A program made the translations under genes and the position numbers. The notes beneath the pieces were generated by a model that did not search any database, was not told where the DNA came from, and saw nothing but the letters and a program-made list of their open reading frames with translations. Positions 1 to 8,236 of a stretch of DNA of 18,942 nt are shown piece after piece. The stretch is from the NCBI GenBank assembly GCA_004335635.1, contig QAXH01006706.1, positions 11,804 to 30,745 on the forward strand, read 5' to 3'. Position 1 is the first letter of the stretch. The number at the start of each line of letters is the position of its first letter. Source of the DNA: Chloromonas sp. AAM2 (Eukaryota > Chlorophyta > Chlorophyceae > Chlamydomonadales > Chlamydomonadaceae).

Positions 1-58
1 TTGAGAGCTGGATTGAGAGCTGGATTGAGAGCTGGATTGAGAGCTGGATTGAGAGGAT
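1..58. repeat. 12-nt tandem repeat at the left edge
   Basis: The unit TTGAGAGCTGGA repeats head to tail about four and a half times and ends in a degenerate copy. It touches the window edge, so the array may be longer. No coding role is visible. Confidence 0.9.
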
Positions 59-323
59 TGAGCTGCCACTGCATGTCTACTCCAAATTGCCTGCCCGTCT
101 CACATTGAAGTGCATACATAAAGAACAACTGTAGGAGGTCAGGTCTTGACCTCATGACCATGTCATATGTGTTGAGTAACTGTGCATATGGGCTTCTTTG
201 CTGTAAACATTCTCACCGACACTTGCCTGATCGTTATAGCGAAGCTCTTCTTGACCATCTGAACCGCTGAGCTGGATCCCCGCACATGCATCTCCGCAAC
301 TCCATCGAAGTCCTGACCTGTGG

Positions 324-382
324 CAGAAACAGGTGATGAACAGAAACGGGTGATGAGCAGAAACATGTGATGAACAGAAACC
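324..382. repeat. 17-nt minisatellite, about 3.5 copies
   Basis: Units start at 324, 341, 358 and 375. Each has the form CAGAAACRKGTGATGAR, with one or two substitutions between copies. The array lies in the 3' flank of the minus-strand secreted-protein gene. The rest of 59-546 shows nothing I can assign. Confidence 0.85.
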
Positions 383-546
383 ATCCTGACACTGTTGCTG
401 GTCAACACGTGCAAATAGCCACAATATACACGGTTGCAATTCGTAACAATCAAACAAGCAACATTCGTAACAGATCCAGAAAGACAGGTTCTAGTCACAG
501 GAGACCAAAGAAAGCGTAAGCATCATCTACATTCTTCCGTTCACGT

Positions 547-1469
547 TCACCCACCGTTTTCCGTTCCACATGTGCACAAGGCCACCGGGATCGAGCTGTG
601 TAGCGGCACCACCCATCCGCCGGTGTCACACACCACCACCGGCAGGTTACTGCGGAAGCCTAGGGCCTCCAGCATGGCACAGCAGCCCGGCGTGGGTGGA
701 GTGGGTGGGACGGACAGCAGAGGTGATGCCTGGGCCCCGTTGCCTGATCGGGCTGTGATCCAAGCAGGCATGGCGCCGTTGTTGGGCTGCAAACAGTGAT
801 ACACACAACTGGCCACAGTGACTTTGAAGGATAGGCGCTCCTCACTGCGACAGGAGGGAGTGGGCACCAGCCTGAGCAAGGAAGTGAACGAAACCAACAC
901 AGTTGCCCTCGCTGACGTTCACCGTCACACATGCCTAATTCTGCGGTGTGCATCTCGAGCTCATTCTCTGTGCCGTGCATGTCTACAGCAGTGGCCCTGA
1001 CCATCAGTGCCTCAAATCAATTGATGGCCCGAGCCCAATGTAACAGCCAGCACAAACCTGAGGCGTCAAAATGCTTGCGGCGTTCTGCCATGGCAGCAAG
1101 GATTGCTTCAAGGTGCCGATTGCAACTTGTAAATCTTGGTCATTAACCTGTAGGAATTGGGGCAGACACCTGGGCGATGGAGCTGGCGGGAACCTGCCTG
1201 GCGGTTGGCTTTTGCGTGAGTTTCAAAATCACCTGAGAGGCCTTCACGGCTTCCACAAACGCTGTTGCTACTGCAGGTGTGAGACCATCTGAGGCTGCAA
1301 GCGCCAACTGAGCGCGCTTCTGCACGGCTTCGGGCGCATAAAATATGGACTTCTCGACATCTGACGCGCCTGACTCGCCGCTTGATTCGGCTGACCCGCT
1401 TCCAGCGGCGGTTGCGGTGAGGATGAGAGATGCGCAGATGAGATACCAGACAGGCTTACTACATGCCAT
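547..1469 (-). CDS. Small predicted secreted protein, three exons, function unknown
   Basis: Exon model on the minus strand: 1469-1233, 1147-1058 and 786-547, with stop TGA at 549-547; 188 residues. All junctions are phase 0. Introns run GTGATT...CCTACAG (85 nt) and GTTTGT...GTTTGCAG (271 nt). The N-terminus is a typical signal peptide: MACSKPVW, then a hydrophobic stretch around YLICASLILTATAAG, with likely cleavage near residue 22. A Ser/Gly/Glu-rich stretch and an Ala-rich, probably helical region follow (residues about 40-100). The C-terminal exon is Pro-rich, then has cysteines at 144, 145, 162, 180 and 182, with a CTC pair near the end. I recognise no family. The gene is divergent from the SelU-like gene with only 202 bp between start codons, which supports both starts. 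Exons 1 and 2 are well supported. Exon 3 and the terminus are less certain, since a GTGGGT donor just before the stop could extend the gene. Confidence 0.5.
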
Positions 1470-1671
1470 GTCTCAGGACAGCACTCTGTGTGTGGGGCAC
1501 GGCTGCTTTGACATCTCCCATGAAGATGGGGTGGTAACGTCAACTGCCATCAACAGTGATGAACTGTGATTGTGTGAATAGCTTGCACACCCGCCTTTGA
1601 AAGCGTTTGCTGGCGACTTCTACTGACTAAGCGACTTTTACTGACCGGTCGTCAGCAGATTCCTGGTCGGA
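1470..1671. promoter_or_regulatory. Probable bidirectional promoter between head-to-head genes
   Basis: This 202-bp interval separates the start codons of the minus-strand secreted-protein gene and the plus-strand SelU-like gene. It contains a direct repeat, GCGACTTYTACTGAC, at 1613-1627 and 1631-1645 (18-nt period), close to the plus-strand start. No clear TATA box is visible. The promoter role is inferred from gene arrangement. Confidence 0.45.
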
Positions 1672-4600
1672 ATGATGCTTGCCAGAGCTTCAACATCGCT
1701 GCTGCGGGCGCGCCTGCAAGCAAGCGCATCTATCCGGCGCGTGGTAAGCAATCAGCACGGGTTTACACCCCTACAGACTGGCAACGTCTGAATCGGGACA
1801 ATGTTCTGGATGTCGGGACACCACTCCCAAGCGTCCTGGCCAACCGCAGGCTGCTGGACCTTCTCAGCGTCTCAGCACACGCGCGCATGGCACCTCAGGC
1901 AAGGATCTGCCCAACCCTCTACTCAAGTGAGTGGCAGGCATGACACTTGACTGACGTGTCTCTGCATGCATGCCTCGCTCTTGGCATGCACGCGCATGCG
2001 CAAGCGTATAGCTGATCTGTCAGGCAATGCATGACAAATCACGAGGTGTACGTGGGGGTTTGCACAGTACATAGCACAGTCCAGTGCATCATTGACATCT
2101 GTCCGCCTTCGTGCTCAGTGCTCGTACATAGTGCAGCAAGTATGGCCCCGGCCGACCTGCCAAGCGGCACGTCGTGGTAACATCCAAGCAAATGGCAGTT
2201 TTGACTCATGGGTGTGAGGCAGGCACACATGAACGTCTCGCTGCTGTTCTTTGTTTTTACCGGGAACACAGTGCAGCAGGCACTTACGGGTGGCGTGCAT
2301 GTGTGTGCTGTTGGCGCTCCCTTGCAGCACCCAAGGTCTGACTTTGACGCGAGTGAACGGCACGAGGGTGTTGGTACGGGAGGCCGTGGAGGGCAGGGTG
2401 GTGCTGGCACTCCTGAGACACCTGGGATGACCGGTGAGTCACATGGCCTGTGGAGGTTATCACGCTTTCATGTCACTATTGTTATTGTTATCATCATTAC
2501 CAGAACAACATCCGCTGAATTCTCATTTTAAGACACGTCCACACATCTGCAACATGTCTACAACATGTCTTTTGCTCAAGTGTTTAGGTTAAAAATCACG
2601 TGTTGTTTTAAAAATTGCCTTCTACATGTATTGGAGGGCCCGTTCCGAGTTTTTGCGTACACACCAGCTGCATGATGATGAAGCACGTGTGCGTTGTGTT
2701 GCGTGCGCAGCTGTGCTGGGAGCAGGCCCAGAACCTGCTCTCTATGAAGCCCCAGTTTGATGCCGCGGGTGAGGAATGACACATCATGGCGGGGTGCAAA
2801 AGGGTTCGGCCATGCCATACAAGTAGGACATTGTTAGTTGGTGTAGCAGGATACCAGGTGATTGCCAAACCCGATGTTGGATTGCACCAGACGTTTTGGA
2901 AAAGTTGACTCACCATCTTGCATCTTGTGGTCGTTGCCGCATGAACATACTATGATAGGGAAGCGCACAAACCTTGGCCTGCATGGGGGTGCTTGCGACA
3001 AGGATGGCTATGCGATCATGGGCTGCGAGACACTTTGTTTTCAGTGGGTGAAGATTAGAATGGCGCGCAGGCCATGGTGTGGTCTAGATAATGCCACCTG
3101 CCCACACACCAGCATGGCCACAACTGCCGGATCATGCAGGTGCATGCTATGAGTTGACAGCAATGAGGTCATGGTGCATGCCTGTCCCGCCTTGCACAGC
3201 CCTTGTCTCCATGCCAGGCACGTGCTGCATGTTGCACTATGTACCCTACCCCATGTGCTCCATGTGCTGCATGCGCTGCATGTTGCGCCATGTACCCTAC
3301 CCCATGTGCTCCATGTGCTGCATGTGCTGTGCAGGCTTCAAGCTGATGGTGGTATCCATAGGTGCGCGGGGGTGTGAGCAATGCTTGGTCAGTTTAGAAC
3401 GACGCAGGAAGTAGTAACAAGGCAGTCCACCTGTGCAGTGCACCTGTTTGATCAGTGAGAAAGCAATTGCAACTATAACCAAACTAACCAACAATCAGAC
3501 TATGCAAGTAGCACTGTCGGACATTACGAAAAATTCAGTCTCGTAAACACGTTATACACGGTTATTACAAGGTTCAACTGAGACTACGGTACAAAGGCAG
3601 TCAATTCACCTGTTTGATCAGTCACTGAGTGAGAAAGGAAGTTAACCAACAATCAGTACTATCCAAGTAGTACGGTTGAATCATAGAACTGTTGAACCAA
3701 GTAGTGCTGTTTAACATTACCAATTGATTTTGTAAACACGTTGTTTCAAGGTTCAACTGAGACTACTGTGAGCCAGAGTGTTTGCTTGCACAGGCGGCCC
3801 TGAGGGCGGTCGAGAGTTCTGCACCCGCCTGCCCTTCCCGCCCGAGCTGCTGTACCTGGAATCGCCAGAGCGCCCGCTGTACCATGCACTGGCCCTCAAG
3901 TCGGGATTCTGGGCGTTCTTCAACAAAGAAGCACTGGATGTGAGTACAGTGCGAACAGGCAACATCTCGCACTACGGTGTCCCTTCATTTGTCACTGATA
4001 ACGTTTTCTTGTTTCTTTTTTTCTTTTTCTTTTTTCTGTAACGTGCCTTGACCAGAAGCACCTTCTCAAGGACGACTGTTCCTCATTCAGTTTCCCCTGT
4101 ATCTACTTCCTCGTTTAAGTTCCGCCCTGTATCTACGAACAGCCAATGATTTTAAATCGTAATTATTCAAATGCGGCCTTTTCCCAGCTTGAAAGAAATC
4201 AGAGTTGCCTGCCGGCAGGCTTGGCTGGAGCTTCATTCTCCATGAAAGCGTCATCACTTAAAGGCAGTGGAAAGCGCATCGCCTCGGCCTTCGCAGACTC
4301 AATGCCTGCACTGCTCGTTTGCCTCTCAGCGGCAAACAAATTGTTGCTACTGTTGCTCCGCCCCCTGCGATGTGCATAGTTCATTTTTGAGCTAGGGCGG
4401 CTGTGGTTTTGTCGCCAAGTTTGTGGGATTCATGGCGAGACAGCGAGGTATGGATCTTGAACTCTACTATGCTCCTTTTTTCCCCAAGACCTGGGTTCAG
4501 ACAGGCGGGCCAAAACACTTCATCACTTCCATGAATATTTCTACGATGCAACTCTGAAGTGTCTGCAAAACGGTCCCCTGCCTGAGACTCTTTGGCTGCT

Positions 4601-7301
4601 GAGAAGATCGGTGTCTGAGGGAATATATATGTATTTACACCAAGGAAGCCGTCAGAGGGAAGAGCTGCCCATTGCGAGTCCGGACCTAAAGGCGAAGGTG
4701 GTTCGCCCCGATCTGACTGTCATCTTACAAGTGTTAGCGATGTCAAGTAAAAGCATGCACAGCCTCCATTGCAGCCCCCGCTGGCGGTTGACGGTTTCTT
4801 CGCACCATACGTCAAGGCTGATCTGCAAAGGAGCGCTGCTCTTCACCGCAATCTGTATGCAAGGTCTGCACAACCAGTAGTGGCGCCAGGCCGCAGGTCA
4901 CGCAGGCAGCAATCCAAAGCCAGATGCAGAGCGGGAATCACCGTGGATTTGAAGTTTACTCTTGGCATGCCCTCAGGGCTTATGACATCGGTGGCAGTTG
5001 GGGTTCGGTTAGCACAGTGAGGCAGTGTTCAGAGAACTCAGCAAGAAGTGAACGGCAGTGTGTAAGTGAACTTTGCAAGAAGTGAAGGCAGTGCTTAAGT
5101 CAACTTTGCAAGAAGTGAACGGCAGTGTTCCGCGAACTTTGCAAGAAGTGAATGGCAGTGTTTGAGTGAACTTTGCAACCAAAACTTTCTAGACGGTAGG
5201 CCTGGATGAGAACTGGCGATCAAGCCCCTCACGAAAGTCTGAGCCGTGTCTGGATCGTTTCTAAACGTCGGCCTGTTTTCACAACGGGTCGAGGCCCCCT
5301 TGACCCGCCACCCCCTGCCAAAGGTGTACAATCAACACAAAAGTGTACAGAGAGTGTACAGGCTTAGAGCGGCTAGTGTTGTTGTGCAGGTGTGGAAGAC
5401 CAAGAACACTGACCAACTGAAGGAAGTGATCCCCAAGTATAAGATGATTGCACCAAAGGTAATTACGGGGTCGTACAGGCAACTGTGAGACCCATGAAGA
5501 GATTCAGTGTGTCCTTTGATCTGATGGATGATGCGTCCAGGAGTTGTAGTTGATGAATTTGACATGTGGACTGATGAATCTCAAGTGTAGACTGATAAAT
5601 CCAAAGTGTAGACTGATGAACCCAAATTGAAGATTGATGAACCCAATGAACCCAAAGTGTAGATGGATGATGAACCCAAAGTGTAGATGGATTAATCCAA
5701 AGTGTGAGGCTCATGATGCCCATGCTGATCAGCGGACATGATGTTTGCGTGTGGGTCTGATGCATGATCAATTACGAGTGGTGCACGTGTTTAGCGATCA
5801 CCTACCCTCAAATCAAAGAGCAGACCGAACGCAGTCGTGGACAGGCTTGTAGGCTTTGCACGGTGTGCCTAGTGCCCAGCTCATGCGCTACCGGTGGCAT
5901 GCCATTCTGCCGTCAAGATCAAGGCTACAAAATGTCTAAAAGAGATTACATCAGGGAGCCACAAATGCATTAAGCGGGGCCCGCCAACACACCGAGCGAG
6001 AACGCCAGCAAGCCATGCAAGCAACAAGGGGGAATATCTTCCTTCACACTCGTAAGATACTGTGTAGGCAGACATCACACCTGTGCATCAAGCGCGACAC
6101 CAGCAAGCCATGCAAGCAAGGAGGCTAGGCTCTGTTCTTCCCCAATCTATTCTTCCCCAATTCTTCCCTGAAGGCGTTGTGTTCTTCAAGTACTGAGTAT
6201 GCTTGGTTGATTGGGTGCAGACGGTTGAGTCAACCACCCAAATGGGCGGGCTCTATGTATTTGATGGCGACAAGGTCCTCTATGCATTCCAGGTGAGGAC
6301 TACAGGTACTTCATAATTTTTGAATCCGGGTGCTCTATGACATGCAGGGAGGGAGTGCAACCCGTCTAACCTACACGTGAAGGGGATTATGACACACCGT
6401 GATAGTAGTTGTGGTGGCTCTGCGTGTCTGCTTGTTGCCTCTTGGGTCTGTGAGGCTATGTGGATTTCATAGAACTGCGTGGCTACTTTCTGCGATTTTG
6501 TTGAATTCTTGTCCTTTTCTTTGTTGATTTCGTTGGATTATGGTATCTTGTTGGCCACCGACTGTAACTAAAATGTCATGAGCCCTATCTCCGTGACTAG
6601 CTCTAGGCCTACTCTGGTTGAATACTGCTTCCACGGCTCTCCTATCCCACACTATCCCAGTAGCGTTGCTGAGAACTGTCCCAGAACTGGCAAACATTTT
6701 TTAAACTGTTCCAGGTAGATGTTGCATAGCTGTCAACCATTGCTGCTGGCAACCATTTTTGGCAAAGAGTGTGAGAAAGTGTAACAGCCGCTTCTTTTAT
6801 CACCCTCCAGCCTTGAAGTATCGGAGTATGCAGACCTCCAGTGTATAGGCTGATACAAGTTTCACACATTTTGGTCAAGGTTGCTTTTCCCCTTGGAGAC
6901 CCCAACTGTGTTTGACCGTTTGCATGTGGTTATTTGCTTCAGTAGAGCTCGTTATCAGTACCCGGTCAGGCAAGTTTGCCATCGTAGCCAAAGCCTTGTG
7001 TTGCATTTTGAATGTGGATTTGCCATGCGCTTCAGCATCGCTGTGACATGTCCTGATGCATATGACATGTGGTGCATCGCTGCAACACATGATGCTCATG
7101 CTGACAACACAAGGATGCACATGCCGGCATGGGGACGACATGCAATCTTGGGAAGCACTTGCTGACACGTGACACGTGACACTGGCATACTGACATGTGA
7201 CGCACGTGCGTGCCATGTGCCCGCAGGACCCCGGTGCAGGTGCCCATGCGCCTAACCAGGACATCCTGTCTGCCTGCTGCTCGACTCCCCGGGTTCCCTA
7301 A
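1672..7301 (+). CDS. SelU/PRXL2-family thioredoxin-fold selenoprotein, organelle-targeted
   Basis: Nine exons: 1672-1743, 1850-1926, 2328-2433, 2711-2768, 3335-3361, 3794-3939, 5390-5458, 6221-6292, 7227-7301. They total 702 nt and encode 233 residues; phases match at every junction and all introns are GT-AG. Residues 1-40 (MMLARASTSLLRARLQ..., many Arg/Ala/Ser, no acid) look like a mitochondrial or plastid transit peptide. The AhpC-TSA-like fold follows: a VLALLRHLG strand, then Sec84-Pro-Leu-Cys87-Trp-Glu at the redox site, where relatives have CxxC or UxxC; KLMVVSIGGPEGGREFC (about 107-123); ELLYLESPERPLYHALALK, the family's LY-D-P/S-x-LY-ALGL-K-G segment; MGGLYVFDGDKVLYAF (about 193-208); and DPGAGAHAPNQDIL near the C-terminus. 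The presumed role is redox chemistry by analogy with the family; the substrate is unknown. Without Sec insertion the product would stop after 83 residues. The head-to-head neighbour encodes an unrelated secreted protein. Confidence 0.82.
2428..2430 (+). other. In-frame TGA, predicted selenocysteine codon (residue 84)
   Basis: The exon 2328-2433 reads ...LLRHLG, TGA, CCG and then meets a GTGAGT donor. The next exon opens in phase with CTG TGC TGG GAG, giving U-P-L-C-W-E. In SelU/PRXL2 proteins this position is the first residue of the CxxC or UxxC redox motif. Reading stays open on both sides for the whole nine-exon model, which argues against a decayed stop. The codon lies six bases before an exon junction. 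Confidence 0.8.
3224..3325. repeat. 51-nt tandem duplication in SelU intron 4
   Basis: Two 51-nt copies, 3224-3274 and 3275-3325, differ at only a few bases and are rich in CATGTGCTGC-type words. The array ends nine bases before the acceptor of the 27-nt micro-exon 3335-3361, so it supplies that exon's upstream splicing context. Confidence 0.85.
3417..3769. repeat. About 175-nt tandem duplication in SelU intron 5
   Basis: Copy one spans about 3417-3590 and copy two about 3591-3769. Shared blocks in order are AAGGCAGTC, CACCTGTTTGATCAGT, TAACCAACAATCAG, GTAAACACGTT and AAGGTTCAACTGAGACTAC. The copies have diverged by small indels. They are noncoding and fill most of the intron before the exon at 3794. 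Confidence 0.8.
4002..4039. repeat. Long T-rich tract in SelU intron 6
   Basis: A near-continuous run of T with scattered C and G ends in TTTTCTGTAA. It lies shortly after the exon ending at 3939. It resembles a pyrimidine tract but no exon follows directly. It could be the degraded tail of an inserted sequence. Confidence 0.5.
4190..4775 (-). pseudogene. Broken antisense copy of the first exon of the two-TM protein gene
   Basis: Read on the minus strand, this stretch matches the 5' part of the gene at 10237-14018 in the same order. The match begins in the upstream sequence (CTGC-A-TGAGACTGTACGTGCTTTT-like), then the start region with TAAxATGAC, the CCTTCGCCTTTGGGTCCGG block, the ACCTCGCTGTCTC block, the GACAAAACC-CAGCCGC block, and finally a reading frame carrying RRGRSN, EAMRFPLP-SD and APAKP-GRQL. 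Relative to the intact gene it has a 20-nt net deletion after the ATG, stops at TGA after SSSL and after GRQL, a further frameshift near 4385, and a missing 3' end. It lies inside SelU intron 6, opposite to transcription. It is a pseudogene of the downstream family; the introns and remaining exons are absent. Confidence 0.75.
5034..5180. repeat. 33-34-nt minisatellite in SelU intron 6
   Basis: Four units plus a partial copy start at 5034, 5068, 5101, 5134 and 5168. Each unit carries GAACTTTGCAAGAAGTGAA followed by a GGCAGTG block. The array is noncoding and ends about 200 nt before the exon at 5390. Confidence 0.85.
5551..5706. repeat. About 20-22-nt minisatellite in SelU intron 7
   Basis: Roughly seven degenerate units contain GATGAACCCAAAGTGTAGA-like sequence, with variants such as GATAAATCC and GATTAATCC. 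The apparent minus-strand reading frame with repeated HQSTLW-type residues is a by-product of this repeat. Confidence 0.8.
6677..6695 (+). repeat. Solo copy of the inverted-repeat end found at 17100 and 17510
   Basis: TGTCCCAGAACTGGCAAAC is identical to the left end of the element at 17100-17510. No matching inverted partner was seen nearby. It sits in SelU intron 8. Confidence 0.6.
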
Positions 7302-7865
7302 ACTGCATCGCAACTCAAATTGCAAGGGCTGGGTGCGTCATGGGCGCAACAGTGCTACCCGCACAGAGCGCATGGAGCACATGAATGCCTTTACTCAATC
7401 ACACACACACATGTGGCTATGAGAAACGTGATCACTCTGTCCTTGCTCTCACTCATTTTTTCAGTGCTACACATACTGCGCAATTGCTCCACGTGATCCG
7501 TTACTGTGACCCTGGATCATGCACTCCGTATGTATTCCATGTATTCCATGGCACTTTGAGATATGTGGGATGAGTCACAGTAAAGCAGTAGGTTGCTGGG
7601 GTATGCTTGCTGTACGACTTCCGATGCTCGTGAACTGTCTGCAAAGCGCCATCTGGCACTTGGGAACAGCGGTGCTGATGCCTTGATGCGTTGAACCCAC
7701 ACAAGGCGTACTGAGGTACTGCCTGGGCGCGCTCAGGCTGATATCAAGGAGCAGGTTGACTTCCCAGCCTGATTCCTAGCTGCCCACGTGCTTGGAGGCG
7801 TGCTTGTGACACTGATGACTCGGAAGTCGTGCATGGTCTGCCCTGTAATGTTTGATGCTGTTGAG
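7302..7865 (+). other. Probable 3' UTR of the SelU-like gene
   Basis: The stop codon is at 7299-7301, and TGTAA, the usual polyadenylation signal of chlorophycean algae, occurs at 7844-7848. If that signal is used, the UTR is about 550 nt. A SECIS element should lie here. The best layout I found is ATGA at 7570-7573 and CGAT at 7622-7625, flanking an interrupted stem (7574-7587 with 7604-7618). It lacks a clear unpaired AA in the apical loop and is weak. Confidence 0.4.
7844..7848 (+). terminator. Candidate polyadenylation signal TGTAA
   Basis: This pentamer is the classical green-algal polyadenylation signal and is the first copy after the SelU stop codon. The next plus-strand copy is at about 7930. 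Short motifs occur by chance, so the call rests on position. Confidence 0.35.
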
Positions 7866-8055
7866 GGCTCCAGCAGATGGGCATACACTGGATGAACTTG
7901 GATGCGAGCTGAAGTACAAGTCTAGCTTTGATGTAATCAGAACGCTAACTGAAGGCGCTACTAGCTAGTAGCTTAACTGTGACATTAGTACAGAGGTGTG
8001 GGGTGACGAATAACTACCTGCTGACAATTCGTCCGTACATGTAATCCCCTTCAAC

Positions 8056-8097
8056 AGCATCGACACGGATGTAAAAAGAAGACAACAGCTCGATGCT
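8056..8097. repeat. Dispersed repeat, inverted relative to 18881-18915, with an 8-bp stem
   Basis: CATCGACACGGATGTAAAAA (8058-8077) reappears as its exact reverse complement near the right edge of the window (18896-18915), with similar CAACA-rich sequence beyond it. Locally AGCATCGA (8056-8063) and TCGATGCT (8090-8097) form a perfect inverted repeat with a 26-nt loop. Confidence 0.6.
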
Positions 8098-8236
8098 AAC
8101 AACGCACAGATCAATATTGAATTGGGCTTTGATCCAGCTTCAAACAAGAGACACGCCGGCAATTCGAGCAGAGGCAAGTCGCAGTATGCATTGCGTAGGT
8201 TTTAGTCAGCACCCGACTCATGGCGCATAAGACTCC

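Noticed and set aside
1777..1849. Using the CTACAG acceptor at 1776 for SelU exon 2
   Set aside because: From exon 1 (phase 0) this runs into TGA within five codons. The CCGCAG acceptor at 1849 gives an open frame that joins exon 3 in phase.
2428..2430. TGA as a pseudogene stop in the SelU-like gene
   Set aside because: No other stop or frameshift exists over eight junctions and the family motif continues exactly, so Sec decoding explains the data better.
7381..7422. SECIS candidate starting at ATGA 7381 with AA twelve bases later
   Set aside because: Spacing to AA is good, but only about five base pairs form between the two sides.
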